A stretch of DNA of 64,000 nucleotides from Streptococcus vicugnae (GTDB taxonomy: Bacteria; Bacillota; Bacilli; Lactobacillales; Streptococcaceae): contig NZ_JAEMHW010000003.1 of NCBI RefSeq assembly GCF_016461705.1, forward strand, positions 100,666 to 164,665, read 5' to 3'. Within the stretch, counting starts at the first letter, position 1; each line of letters begins with the position of its first letter. Positions 17,068 through 26,472 of this stretch are shown piece after piece. The position numbers and the translations under genes were made by a program. A model generated the notes under the pieces. That model saw nothing but the letters and a program-made list of their open reading frames with translations. It did no database searches and was not told where the DNA came from.

Positions 17068-18380
17068 CCTTCTTCTCCTTGTATTTTAGAGATATGAATC
17101 GTTGTAGAAAATCCATCTTTACCAGAAAAGGCAACGCGACCACCAATAATGGCTAAACGTTCTGTCATCTGCGTTAAGCCGAAACCATACTTGATGGTTT
17201 CACTTCCTGTTCCATTATCCTTAATCAATAAAACATAATCACTCTCACTAAGCATGGTAATGCTGATTTTGGTTGCACGACCATGTCGCAAAGAATTCGT
17301 TACAGATTCCTGAATAACTCGGAAAATAACGTCCTCTTTGGTCTTATCAAAGTCAACATTATCCCAGTGATAATTTAAATCAATTTGCAAGTGTGACAAC
17401 TCTTGGTACTCTGAAAGCATCTTCTCTAGAGCATCTTTCAACGTACGATTTTCAAGAGCACCTGGTCGCATTTTATTAAGAGATCGTCGAACATCAACAA
17501 TCCCTTCGCGAACGACATTTGAAACACTGCTTAATTGTTTTTTGGCATGTTCTGGGTCAAGGTCAATCAAAACCGTCACGGCATCAATCCCTGCCGAAAT
17601 TCCCGTCAAAGCATGTCCAATCGTATCATGAATTTCACGCGCGATACGTCTACGTTCCCTATCTTCAGTAATCTTTTCAGACACCGCAACGTATTCCTTC
17701 AAACGCGTATTGGCTTGCGCAGCCATTAATAATTCTTCCTCAATCTTATGATTTTCTGTCACCGAATAAATAATATAAGTCATCAATGAAATGATAAAGA
17801 CAATCATATTAAGTGACACCAGACAATTCTTGATGAACGAAATCACAAGACGTGTGCCTGCTGGAAAGAAATTGATATAAACATCCAAATCAGGCGTTCT
17901 CACCAAAAGTGACAACACATCATAATTTGATAGCAAAAGTGCACCAAAACTAGCGACAATAAAAAGTAACCAAGCTTTTTTTTCGCGAAAGGTGTAAAAG
18001 TCCGTATATGAAAAGAAAATATCCATGAAGACCAATAAAATCAAGCCATTATATGATAGTTGCAAAGCAAAAAAAGTCGCAAACAGCAAAATGATTTCAA
18101 GAGCAGCTAACCAATCGCGCACCTTGGTTTCCCTTTCAAATTCACGATTTCTGACATACATCACCAAAAGTAAGCCAATAAAAAATAAATTTGATAACCA
18201 AAAAATTCGCTCAGGTGAACTTGGAATAATATTGATTTTTTCTAACAGCGAACGACTAAAATTATTTTCAATAATGTACTTAGTCGCTGACAGATAGACT
18301 GAACTGTAAAAAAGCACCGCTAAAAAATTAATGACCAACAGCGCACGTTTGGCAAATTCAACATTTTTTAAAACTTTCAT
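17064..18380 (-). CDS. levS: Membrane sensor histidine kinase (LevS)
   Basis: 438-residue kinase with five or six hydrophobic segments in residues 15-200, then a coiled linker, a HisKA_3 dimerisation domain (RRIAREIHDTIGHALTGIS, His at about 250) and a HATPase domain ending with KYGFGLTQMTERL. The start at 18380 follows GGGTGG and overlaps the levQ stop as TAATG. It has no large outside domain, so it probably reads sugar through the LevQ and LevT binding proteins. Autophosphorylates and passes phosphate to LevR. Confidence 0.85.
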   Translation of the reverse strand: MKVLKNVEFAKRALLVINFLAVLFYSSVYLSATKYIIENNFSRSLLEKINIIPSSPERIFWLSNLFFIGLLLVMYVRNREFERETKVRDWLAALEIILLFATFFALQLSYNGLILLVFMDIFFSYTDFYTFREKKAWLLFIVASFGALLLSNYDVLSLLVRTPDLDVYINFFPAGTRLVISFIKNCLVSLNMIVFIISLMTYIIYSVTENHKIEEELLMAAQANTRLKEYVAVSEKITEDRERRRIAREIHDTIGHALTGISAGIDAVTVLIDLDPEHAKKQLSSVSNVVREGIVDVRRSLNKMRPGALENRTLKDALEKMLSEYQELSHLQIDLNYHWDNVDFDKTKEDVIFRVIQESVTNSLRHGRATKISITMLSESDYVLLIKDNGTGSETIKYGFGLTQMTERLAIIGGRVAFSGKDGFSTTIHISKIQGEEG

Positions 18381-19345
18381 TATTGCCACCCCGTTAAATC
18401 ACTATTTAAGACATTGTCACTTGTCATGAATTCAACTGGAATAACAATCTCTTTATCTACTTTTTTATCCTGATAAAGTCGATAACCAGCTTGAATAGCT
18501 TTCTCACCAATGGTCAAAGGTGACTGTGCAACGGTAGCTTGAATAGAACTAGTTGTTGCTAATAAGTTTTTCATGTCAGGTGAACCGTCAACACCATAAA
18601 TTTTAACAGGAGCTGTAACTTTCATATTCTCAATAGCAGCAAGCGCCCCTATTGCCACTTGGTCATTAAGAGCCATGACCGTATCAAAATCTACCCCAGA
18701 ATTGATAACTGATTCAACTTGTGGCATGGCAACCTCGGTCTGACCCAAACAATCTTTTCTATCAACAACTTGATAGCTATCATGTCCCTTGATTGTCGCC
18801 AAAAAACCATTGATCCGATCAACCGCAGACACCGCTTTTTGGTGCTCTAAAAGTAAAATTTTAGCACTTGACTGAGTCTGCATAAGGTTTTTCGCGCATA
18901 GGACACCTGCTTGATAATTATCTGACACAATCGTCGTGTCCACTGGAGAATTATCTGAAAGCTGACTATCCACAACCACAATCTTAATTCCTGTTTTCTT
19001 AGCTTTCTTCAAAACTTTAATCAATTTTTTGCTGTTGGCATCAACAGGATTGATGATAATAATATTGACCCCTTTTTTGATAAATAATTCCACTTGCTGA
19101 GTCTGTTTATTAACATCAAGTGCTGGGTCCCTTGTGTAGAGAATATCGTTGTTTTCCTCTACTATTTTATCGATTTCATTATTTAGAACCTTATAGAAAT
19201 CATTGTTCATGGTCATATAAGTTGCTCCTATTTTGACACGATTTTCATTATAAGGAACTAATTTGTAATGAAGATAAATGCCAAGCATCGTTAACAGCGC
19301 AATAAAAACGCTTACTATTAATGCTATAAGTTTTCCTTTTTTCAT
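18380..19345 (-). CDS. levQ: RbsB-like extracytoplasmic sugar-binding sensor protein (LevQ)
   Basis: 321-residue periplasmic-binding-protein-like (Peripla_BP_4) protein anchored by one N-terminal membrane segment (residues 5-26). Conserved elements include NPVDANSKKL, VDSQLSDNS and ALNDQVAIGALAA, typical of ribose/fructose-type binding proteins. It is the first gene of the sensing operon and lies downstream of fruA with its own promoter. No ABC permease is present, so signalling through LevS is the likely role. The name follows the S. mutans levQRST locus by position. Confidence 0.75.
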   Translation of the reverse strand: MKKGKLIALIVSVFIALLTMLGIYLHYKLVPYNENRVKIGATYMTMNNDFYKVLNNEIDKIVEENNDILYTRDPALDVNKQTQQVELFIKKGVNIIIINPVDANSKKLIKVLKKAKKTGIKIVVVDSQLSDNSPVDTTIVSDNYQAGVLCAKNLMQTQSSAKILLLEHQKAVSAVDRINGFLATIKGHDSYQVVDRKDCLGQTEVAMPQVESVINSGVDFDTVMALNDQVAIGALAAIENMKVTAPVKIYGVDGSPDMKNLLATTSSIQATVAQSPLTIGEKAIQAGYRLYQDKKVDKEIVIPVEFMTSDNVLNSDLTGWQ

Positions 19346-19394
19346 TCCCTACCTTATCTACTTACTCAAAAATATCAACTAACAATACACAAAT

Positions 19395-19423
19395 ATTATA
19401 GCATGTTTAAAATGTCTAGACAA
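19395..19423 (-). promoter_or_regulatory. Promoter of the levQSRT operon
   Basis: On the minus strand TTGTCT, 17 bases, TATAAT with a TG one base before the -10. It lies 50 bases upstream of levQ and has a good consensus, unlike the activator-dependent fruA and levD promoters. Confidence 0.65.
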
Positions 19424-19449
19424 TTTGGTCGTGATTGACAGCTATCAAG

Positions 19450-19488
19450 AAGAAAAAGAAAGGAAAACAACCATTCTCCTTTCTTTTC
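19450..19488 (-). terminator. fruA terminator
   Basis: AAAGAAAGGA and TCCTTTCTTT-like arms form the stem, followed by a T-rich run on the minus strand, 20 bases past the fruA stop. Confidence 0.65.
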
Positions 19489-19509
19489 ATTTCCCTAATA
19501 TCCTAAATG

Positions 19510-22500
19510 TTATGATTCTTTTTTCTTGAAGAATTGTCCAAAGAATGCTCCCATAGCTGCTAGGATTGATACGATACCAAGTCCAGCAAGATGACTATCT
19601 TTTTCACCTGTTTGTGGCAAGACAGTTTCTGAAACAAGAGCAGTTTTTGGAATAACTGGAGCTTTAGCATCTGTAGCTTTTTCTGATTTAGCAGGCGCTT
19701 TAGCTGCCAATGTAGTTGTTGTAACTACTTGTTCTGCTGGTGTTTGAGGATCTGTTGGCACAACTTCGACCTTTTCTTCGTTTTGTGTTGGTTCTTTAGC
19801 ATCCAAATCTACAACGAAGAAGTTTTGAACTTCAAGTTCACCGTCCCAAAGACCAAGTCCAATATATGGATTATTGAAGAAATCTTCAACTTGATCAAAT
19901 GTGTAAGACATTGCTAATTGATTATCAACAAAGACTTGAATAGCGTTTGCTGATTTCACCAAACGAACGTGGTGGAATTGATTGTCATTAATGGCTGCTG
20001 TCATTTGTGATTCTGAAATAGTATCACTGTAGAAGCGGAACAAACGAACAGAATTATCGCCACCGAATTGGATACTATAGGCATTGTTAGCATCTGGATT
20101 GCCTGAAGCAAAGAAGATATTTACAACCCCGCGACCGTATTTGATATCCAAATCCATTTGATAGTTTTCATAAGGCATCTTATCTGCTGCCATGTAAATG
20201 TCATTTGAGTTATGGTTTTCAACTTTCAATGATTCACCGTCAGCATGCCAATCACCAGCGAAGACTTTCACATTTTTAACATTTGTCTTAAAGTTGTCTT
20301 CTAGAATATCAAGAACAAAATCTTGGTAAACTGATGGGTCAGTTTTAGATTGTGCTCTAACAATCACTTGACCTTTCTTCAGTGCTTTCACAAAGACTTG
20401 GTTACCAGAAATTTCTGTTGACACATTGCCATTGTTAAGAATTGACCAAAGCAAATCTTGGTTAACAACCGCTGGAGAGACATACGCTTTCACCACCGTG
20501 CTGTCACCAACATTCATTCTGACATTTTTAGCAGAAGCAGGGACAATGCTTTGTGGTTTAGTAGTTTCAACTTTGTCTTTCCAAATACTCTTTAATGGAT
20601 AAAGAGCAATATCTGCTTTAGCTTCATAACCTTCAGCAAATACCCCAAGACCAAGACTTTGTGGTGAGGTGAAGATTTGGTTAGCACCAGTAACAGTACC
20701 ACCTTTTGTGAAGACTTCAACACTAGCACGGTCAACAAAGATGTGAAGGTCAATACTTCCATCGGCATTACGTGTCACAGCTTGGCTATCAACATTTCTA
20801 AAGAGCTCTGTGAGTATAATACCTGATTGACTACGGTCGATAGCAATTCGTCCTGTTTGCAAATCATAGTAAACTTTTGTTACTTCACCTTGACCAACAC
20901 GGAGATTGAAACCAACTTTTGTTGTTCTATCGCTTGGTTTAAAGTGAGCTACAATTTCGTAAGTGTCTCCAGAGAAGTCTTTGAAGAGATTATTATCTTT
21001 GCCAACAACAACGTCTTTGTATTCGACTTTATGGTCTACATCACGTAAGCTTTCATATGCTTTGATTGGTGTTTGAGTAAGAACATATTTATCACCATCT
21101 TTGACAAGACCAAGTGTCAAGTTAAGATTGAATGTACCATTAAATTTTTGACCAGTACGTTCAGCAACAAGGTTACAATAGTTATCCCAAGTATTCATCC
21201 AGTTAAGCTCAATAATTTGAGGAATTGTTGGGTTATCTTTAGTACCAAAATCTTGTACGTAGTAAGTCATTGCAGCGTATGAATCTTTACCAAAGTTCAT
21301 GATACCATCTGATTCTTGGTAATCAGCGTCCGCAACGAATTTCCAGTGTCCATCAACTTGTTTTAAATCACCAACTTTGTAATAGCGTCCACCGCGTGAA
21401 AGAACCCATTTCACTGTATTGCCTTCTGCCATGATTGGATAAAGGTCTGGGCATTCTGTATGAAGATCTGGGTAAGTTGATTCCACTGACCAATCAAGCA
21501 AGTTATCTGATGAATAGATACGAAGTGGACCGCCAGCAAGAACCATGAACCATTTACCTTCCCAACGGAAGACTTTAGGATCGCGAAAATCACGATTTTG
21601 CAATGGGTCGGTTGACCAGTCAGCTGCAACTTCATCAAGTTTTTGCCAAGTCTTACCTTCATCTTTACTGTAAGCAACTTTGATACGTTGACCTTCACCA
21701 TCAGCTGTAATCAAGGCAACCAATCCACCCTTATCACCTTCAAACAAACCACTTGTGTTATTAGGATCAGCTACGATACAACCAGAGAACATTGCACCAT
21801 TATAGTCTGGATAAAAAGCAATCGGTTGGTCTTCCCAGTGAATCAAATCAGTACTTGTCGCATGTGCCCAGTGCATTGGTCCCCATTGTATATCATCATA
21901 AAATTGATAGAACATGTGGTAAACACCATTATAATAAACTAAACCATTTGGATCGTTTGCCCAGCCATCTTTAACAGAATAGTGATATTGATCACGGAAG
22001 TTCTCATTATAATAAACTTCTGCTGATTGACGGCGGTGAACATTAATACGGTAAGTCGATGTTACTTCGTAACCATCTACTGTGTAAGTACTTGTCACTG
22101 TGAGGTAGTTTGCACCCACTGATACTGGAATATTGCTTGGATCTGAATAAACATTGCCTTGATCATCTGTCACTTTGATGACTGCATCTTGATTATTCGG
22201 AACAAAACTTAAGTCAACAGTTGAAGCATCATGTGATACGTATTGGATATAAACAGCACCTTCTGGGAAGAATTGTCCTTTAGGTTCAACCGGACCATTT
22301 TTTGAAGAAACTGTTACATCCTTAAGAATTGGTAATTCTGCATCTGTGAGTTCACGGTAAAAAGTATTTTGGAAAATCATTTCACCATTCCAGTTCAAAA
22401 GACCGAAATTACCATCTTTAATATATGTTGTTTGACCACGGTCGTCACGCTGGATGGTATAGTCACTCAAGTTTGCAACCAAGATACCGTTAATATAATA

Positions 22501-23415
22501 TGAAATCCAACCATTGGCAGCAACAACTTTTAAAGAATACTTATTATCTGATGTGGCTTCGATTTCTTTTTCATCGATAAGGTTTGCTTCACCCCAACGC
22601 ATGAATTTTATTTTATGAGAATTACCATCGAGATTGACTACATAACCTTTTAGATTTTGAGCATCACCAGTCGAGCGGAAAACAAGCGAAGCTGCACCTG
22701 TATTTTGTAAGAATGTTACATCTGTTTGGAAGACAAAGTTTTTACCTGCTGATGTTGACAAAAGGAAACTATCTCCTTCTCCGATGGCATTACTATACAA
22801 ACCATCTTCACGAACTTCCCAAACATTTGCATCATAGCTCAAGCCTTGAAGATTTGTGTTGTAGCTACTCTCTTTTTTCGTAGTTAAATTAGTAGAAAGG
22901 GCTTTTCTAGCTTTTTCGGTGCTTTCGTTAGGTTGATCAGCCTTTTGTTTAAGTGAATCAGTCACTTCAACTTTTTCTTCAGCATCTGTTGTCTCAGTTT
23001 TTTGAGCATCATCTTGAGTTTTAGTCGCAGGTTCTTGATTTTCAGTTACTTGATTTTGTTGTGTAACATCTTGGTTTTCTGTTACTTGATTTTCTTCTGT
23101 AACTTTTTGATTTTGCTCTCCAACCACTCCTTGTTCAATTGGTGTTTGATTTTCTGGAGTTTCTACCTGATTTGCAGGTTGTTGTGTTTCTTGATCTACT
23201 TCAGTTTTTTGGTCTGTGTTTGTATTGTTGTCGGCATTTACATCTGCAACCGTTACCAATTCCGTTGGTGAAGATACAGCTTCATCAGCCATAACAGGTG
23301 TAGCTACAGTCCCTAAGACTATACCACAAACTAAAACACCACAGCCATAAATCCATTGTTTACCGCGTTTGTGCATAAACCAATTAACGCATTTCTTTTC
23401 TTGTTCTTTTTTCAT
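19510..23415 (-). CDS. fruA: Cell-wall-anchored fructan beta-fructosidase (fructanase)
   Basis: 1301-residue secreted exo-fructanase that releases fructose from levan and inulin. An N-terminal signal peptide ends near VMADE. A low-complexity Gln/Glu/Thr region (about 50-165) carries repeats of the VTENQ type. A concanavalin-like domain (about 185-350) follows. The GH32 core contains WANDPNG (nucleophile Asp), FRDPKVF and ECPDLY (acid/base Glu). Then come the GH32 beta-sandwich, a Big-type domain, a second concanavalin-like domain, and a C-terminal sortase signal LPQTGEKDS with hydrophobic anchor and KKKES tail. It is somewhat shorter than I recall for S. mutans FruA. Its promoter has LevR-type and cre sites. 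Confidence 0.93.
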   Translation of the reverse strand: MKKEQEKKCVNWFMHKRGKQWIYGCGVLVCGIVLGTVATPVMADEAVSSPTELVTVADVNADNNTNTDQKTEVDQETQQPANQVETPENQTPIEQGVVGEQNQKVTEENQVTENQDVTQQNQVTENQEPATKTQDDAQKTETTDAEEKVEVTDSLKQKADQPNESTEKARKALSTNLTTKKESSYNTNLQGLSYDANVWEVREDGLYSNAIGEGDSFLLSTSAGKNFVFQTDVTFLQNTGAASLVFRSTGDAQNLKGYVVNLDGNSHKIKFMRWGEANLIDEKEIEATSDNKYSLKVVAANGWISYYINGILVANLSDYTIQRDDRGQTTYIKDGNFGLLNWNGEMIFQNTFYRELTDAELPILKDVTVSSKNGPVEPKGQFFPEGAVYIQYVSHDASTVDLSFVPNNQDAVIKVTDDQGNVYSDPSNIPVSVGANYLTVTSTYTVDGYEVTSTYRINVHRRQSAEVYYNENFRDQYHYSVKDGWANDPNGLVYYNGVYHMFYQFYDDIQWGPMHWAHATSTDLIHWEDQPIAFYPDYNGAMFSGCIVADPNNTSGLFEGDKGGLVALITADGEGQRIKVAYSKDEGKTWQKLDEVAADWSTDPLQNRDFRDPKVFRWEGKWFMVLAGGPLRIYSSDNLLDWSVESTYPDLHTECPDLYPIMAEGNTVKWVLSRGGRYYKVGDLKQVDGHWKFVADADYQESDGIMNFGKDSYAAMTYYVQDFGTKDNPTIPQIIELNWMNTWDNYCNLVAERTGQKFNGTFNLNLTLGLVKDGDKYVLTQTPIKAYESLRDVDHKVEYKDVVVGKDNNLFKDFSGDTYEIVAHFKPSDRTTKVGFNLRVGQGEVTKVYYDLQTGRIAIDRSQSGIILTELFRNVDSQAVTRNADGSIDLHIFVDRASVEVFTKGGTVTGANQIFTSPQSLGLGVFAEGYEAKADIALYPLKSIWKDKVETTKPQSIVPASAKNVRMNVGDSTVVKAYVSPAVVNQDLLWSILNNGNVSTEISGNQVFVKALKKGQVIVRAQSKTDPSVYQDFVLDILEDNFKTNVKNVKVFAGDWHADGESLKVENHNSNDIYMAADKMPYENYQMDLDIKYGRGVVNIFFASGNPDANNAYSIQFGGDNSVRLFRFYSDTISESQMTAAINDNQFHHVRLVKSANAIQVFVDNQLAMSYTFDQVEDFFNNPYIGLGLWDGELEVQNFFVVDLDAKEPTQNEEKVEVVPTDPQTPAEQVVTTTTLAAKAPAKSEKATDAKAPVIPKTALVSETVLPQTGEKDSHLAGLGIVSILAAMGAFFGQFFKKKES

Positions 23416-23471
23416 AAGTCCTTTCTCCTATTGAAATTTGTCAAAGTAGCTTCAACATTCAACAGAAATAA

Positions 23472-23530
23472 TATTAGCAAAAAGAGAAAGCGTTATCATT
23501 AAACATTTGTCACCAGCTTGATATGACAAA
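23472..23530 (-). promoter_or_regulatory. fruA promoter with LevR-type operator and cre site
   Basis: On the minus strand the -10 is TAATAT (23472-23477), with a weak -35. A cre-like site around GAAAGCGTTATCA lies at 23488-23500. TTGTCA-N11-TGACAA lies at 23508-23530, again 30 bases upstream of the -10. Architecture matches the levD promoter base for base in spacing. Confidence 0.65.
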
Positions 23531-23613
23531 AATCAATTTTTTAGTGGCAAAAGTCATCAAAAAAATTCCTACATCAAAGCGTAGGAATTTGACAATCGTT
23601 ATAAAAAAATCGT

Positions 23614-24414
23614 TTATCTAGCTAGTTTAAATTTCTCCAAAACCAAGGCAATTCCATCATGATTGTGACTGGCTGTTACGTGTCCAACACGCTCCTTAAC
23701 TTCCTGCGGAGCATTTGCCATGACATATGCCTCGCCTGCAACTTCCAGCATGTCTAGGTCGTTAAAATTATCACCAAATGCTAAGGTTTCAGACGTATCA
23801 ACACCATAATGGTCGGCTAATAGGCTAACTGCGCGTCCTTTTTGAATGCCGTTTGCCATCACTTCTATGTAATACGGCAACGAACGTGCAATCGACAAGC
23901 CAGGATAGAGTTCTTTTAACTTTTCTTCCAAGGTAACCATTTTCTCTGGTTCTCCCATCAAAAGCAGTTTATGAACTTCAGACAAATGCCCAATTGCCTC
24001 CAAATCCGCCTCCTGAGAAACCAGTCCAACAACTTCTTCCTCACGAGAAATCCATTTATTCATTCGATTTTGCGACAACCACTTTTCACCACTGTAAACA
24101 TTCCAAGCAACCTCTGAAACTTCTTTTTCTAAATACTGGCAAATGGCTTGCGCTTCTTGTGGACTCATCGGACAGCTATCAATCACTTGCCCTTGTTCAT
24201 CTTGGGTGAGGGCACCATTATAGGAAATCATGGGTACATCAGGTAAAAAATCTTTCAAAATTGGCTTAATCGCCTCTGGCATACGCGCCGAAACTGGAAC
24301 AAATAAAATACCTGTATCAACAGCATGACGAAGAGCTTGGCGTGTCCTAGGCGTCACTTTCAAGGCATCATTAATAAGAGTGCCGTCAATATCACTAAAA
24401 ATTATTTTTACCAT
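23614..24414 (-). CDS. Cof-type HAD-superfamily phosphatase
   Basis: 266-residue cytoplasmic hydrolase starting MVKIIFSDIDGTLI, with the HAD nucleophile Asp in DIDGT. A Cof-type cap domain sits in the middle, and the C-terminal motif is AFGDNFNDLDML (metal-binding Asp residues). It likely dephosphorylates a small metabolite such as a sugar phosphate or flavin. The start at 24414 follows AGGAGG; an upstream extension to 24468 has no ribosome site. It stands as a single gene upstream of fruA. Confidence 0.85.
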   Translation of the reverse strand: MVKIIFSDIDGTLINDALKVTPRTRQALRHAVDTGILFVPVSARMPEAIKPILKDFLPDVPMISYNGALTQDEQGQVIDSCPMSPQEAQAICQYLEKEVSEVAWNVYSGEKWLSQNRMNKWISREEEVVGLVSQEADLEAIGHLSEVHKLLLMGEPEKMVTLEEKLKELYPGLSIARSLPYYIEVMANGIQKGRAVSLLADHYGVDTSETLAFGDNFNDLDMLEVAGEAYVMANAPQEVKERVGHVTASHNHDGIALVLEKFKLAR

Positions 24415-24484
24415 TGTACTTTTCCTCCTATTTTCTCTCAGTATAGCACTTTTTGAAAAGGGTTTCAAAAACTATTTCCTGATA

Positions 24485-24537
24485 ATAACAAAAAAAAGCC
24501 CAAGTCAAAAACTAACTCGAACTTGGGTTGGTTAAAA
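24485..24537 (-). repeat. Terminator repeat, copy 1 (after tusA)
   Basis: Contains a minus-strand terminator (CCCAAGTTCGAG/CTTGGGC with T run). It is nearly identical to 25921-25972 over 52-53 bases (one indel, about two substitutions), in the same orientation. It keeps the TTTTAA that ends ssbB in the other copy. Confidence 0.8.
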
Positions 24538-24543
24538 GGTTAG

Positions 24544-24771
24544 TTACTGTTTTTGAACAACAATCTCCCATGAAGCTTGACCAACTTGTTCAAAACGCGT
24601 AACAGGGTAGCTATTCTCTGCTGCCCAATTTGGAATACTCTCCGTTGCTTGTGTACAATCAAATTTAATAAGAAGTTCATCACCAATTGATAATTCTTTC
24701 ATCTTGTTTTTAGCATCAATCAATGGAAAAGGACACACTAATCCACCCGTTTCAAGTTCTACCACAGCCAT
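24544..24771 (-). CDS. TusA/SirA-family sulfur carrier protein
   Basis: 75-residue cytoplasmic sulfur carrier with the active Cys in LVCPFPLIDAK (Cys at about 13, CPxP motif). It accepts sulfur as a persulfide. It lies 2 bases downstream of the YeeE-type transporter gene, a common pairing (TsuA-TsuB) for thiosulfate import and use. The operon is bracketed by two near-identical terminator repeats, which suggests it arrived as a unit. Confidence 0.85.
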   Translation of the reverse strand: MAVVELETGGLVCPFPLIDAKNKMKELSIGDELLIKFDCTQATESIPNWAAENSYPVTRFEQVGQASWEIVVQKQ

Positions 24772-24773
24772 AA

Positions 24774-25817
24774 CTACTCTCCTTTCAAATATTGATTTGG
24801 CTTAACAAATATAAAATAAGATGCAGTCCATACTCCAAGAATAGTTAAGGGCAAAGCAATCCAACCTTTGCTAGAGATGACCGCTGTCGCTGTTAAACCA
24901 TTTCCAATCGTACATCCCCCTGCCCAAGAAGCACCTATTCCCATAAGAATACCACCAACAGTGCTCTTCCTAATAGTTTTTATATCAGGAAGACGCCATC
25001 GGAATTCTCCAGCACCTCGAGCAGCAATATAAGATCCTAGGAATATTCCCAAAACAAGAAAGACTCCCCAATTAAGTAAATTAATATCACCAGTCGCAAC
25101 ATAACTAATAAGATTAGCAGAAGGTGTTGTAATACCCAAACCACCTGTACGTCCAGCAAACTCACTTGCTGGCCATGCTATAAGAGCAATCAAACCAATG
25201 ACGAATCCAGCCCAAAACTTATGATATTGCTTTTCAAAAAGCAAATGTCGAATTCCTTTATATTTGGGAGCAAGAGTAGCAACAATTTTTTTAGGTTTAT
25301 TTAATTCTCTGATTACTAAAAGTATTGTTACAATGACTAAAAGTAAAACAAAATACCACACCGAAATACCTAATTGCCCTGCTAAATTATCGTTAACTAC
25401 CCAGTATTTGGAAATTGCTTGATTTAAAAATTGTAAAGCACCGTACTTCATACTTGCTGCACTTAACATATAGAAAAATAAGGCCACCCAACTACCTATT
25501 AATCCTTCAGCTGCACGATACCAAGTTCCTGTAGCACAACCACCTGCTAACACAATACCAATCCCAAACAAATAAGATCCTATAATCGCCCCCAGCACTG
25601 AGTAATCCTCATAAGGAGAGGAAACAATTCCCAACTTAATTAGACTAAGAACACCAACGCTTTCTACCGTGATTGCTGTTAAAAACGCGTAGAATAAAGT
25701 ATTATTTTTGGCAATATACATATCTCTAAAGCCACCTGTCATACAGAACCGTGTACGTTGCAAGACAAACCCAAAGGCAATACCTACAAGACCACCTGAA
25801 ATTATTTTTAAAAGCAT
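24774..25817 (-). CDS. YeeE/YedE (TsuA-like) thiosulfate transporter
   Basis: 347-residue membrane protein with about nine helices and the YeeE family signatures: LQRTRFCMTGGFRDMY near the N terminus, GGCATGTWYRAAEG in the middle and SWAGGCTIGNGL near the C terminus. These carry the conserved cysteines of the transport path. It imports thiosulfate as a sulfur source. It is translated with the downstream TusA-like carrier. The operon sits behind ssbB and has no clear regulator site. Confidence 0.85.
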   Translation of the reverse strand: MLLKIISGGLVGIAFGFVLQRTRFCMTGGFRDMYIAKNNTLFYAFLTAITVESVGVLSLIKLGIVSSPYEDYSVLGAIIGSYLFGIGIVLAGGCATGTWYRAAEGLIGSWVALFFYMLSAASMKYGALQFLNQAISKYWVVNDNLAGQLGISVWYFVLLLVIVTILLVIRELNKPKKIVATLAPKYKGIRHLLFEKQYHKFWAGFVIGLIALIAWPASEFAGRTGGLGITTPSANLISYVATGDINLLNWGVFLVLGIFLGSYIAARGAGEFRWRLPDIKTIRKSTVGGILMGIGASWAGGCTIGNGLTATAVISSKGWIALPLTILGVWTASYFIFVKPNQYLKGE

Positions 25818-25920
25818 TTATTACCTCCGAATTAATGATACGATTAGATTAACATGTTTCAATGTAATTGCCTAATCTATTTTTCTTATAACCAAATATA
25901 AGAAAAATTTATCTCACTAA

Positions 25921-25972
25921 ATAACAAAAAAAGCCCAAGTCAAAAAATAACTCGAGCTTGGGTTGGTTAAAA
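25921..25972 (-). repeat. Terminator repeat, copy 2 (after ssbB)
   Basis: The terminator of ssbB, including its last TTTTAA. Same sequence and orientation as 24485-24537. The two copies flank the tsuA-like/tusA operon. Confidence 0.8.
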
Positions 25973-26362
25973 CGGCAATTCTTCCTCTTCTAAAACTAAA
26001 TCAGCGAGGTCGTTTGCCACATTATTTTCTCGTATGGCGCGCTGCGCACGGCTTTCTAACAATTGGAAAGACTGACAGAGCACTTCTGTCACATAATTCG
26101 TATGACCATCTTTTTCATATTTGCGTGTGCGAAGTTCACCATCAACCGAAATCAAACTTCCTTTACCAGCGTAAGAAACGAGCGTTTCTGCCAAACGTCC
26201 CCAAACCACCAGTGAAATGAAGTCAGCCTCACGTTCACCATTTTGTGATTTAAAGCGTCGGTTAACGGCAAGTGTTACACGTGTAACAGATTTCTCATTT
26301 GGCGTTGTCACAAGCTCAGGCTGTGCCGTCAAACGCCCAATCATAATAACTTTATTGTACAT
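25967..26362 (-). CDS. ssbB: Single-stranded DNA-binding protein, competence type (SsbB)
   Basis: 131-residue OB-fold protein starting MYNKVIMIGRLTAQPELV, with the aromatic and basic ssDNA-binding residues of the family and the C-terminal tip EEELPF. It is shorter than replicative SsbA and lacks the long Gly/Gln linker, as expected for SsbB. It protects incoming DNA in transformation. The second of two ATGs (26362) has better spacing from AGGAGG. A cin box (TTCGAATA) lies just upstream, so ComX control is likely. Confidence 0.85.
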   Translation of the reverse strand: MYNKVIMIGRLTAQPELVTTPNEKSVTRVTLAVNRRFKSQNGEREADFISLVVWGRLAETLVSYAGKGSLISVDGELRTRKYEKDGHTNYVTEVLCQSFQLLESRAQRAIRENNVANDLADLVLEEEELPF

Positions 26363-26380
26363 CATTACCTCCTATCTTAT

Positions 26381-26388
26381 TATTCGAA
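26381..26388 (-). promoter_or_regulatory. cin box (ComX/SigX promoter) of ssbB
   Basis: On the minus strand TTCGAATA, one base off the streptococcal competence box TACGAATA, 19 bases upstream of the ssbB start codons. Confidence 0.65.
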
Positions 26389-26472
26389 AAAAAATTTGGT
26401 AATCCACTTTAAAAAAGAATTTTTCAAAATATTCTGTTAAAATAAAATATATTTTACAAGCTAGGAGATTTT

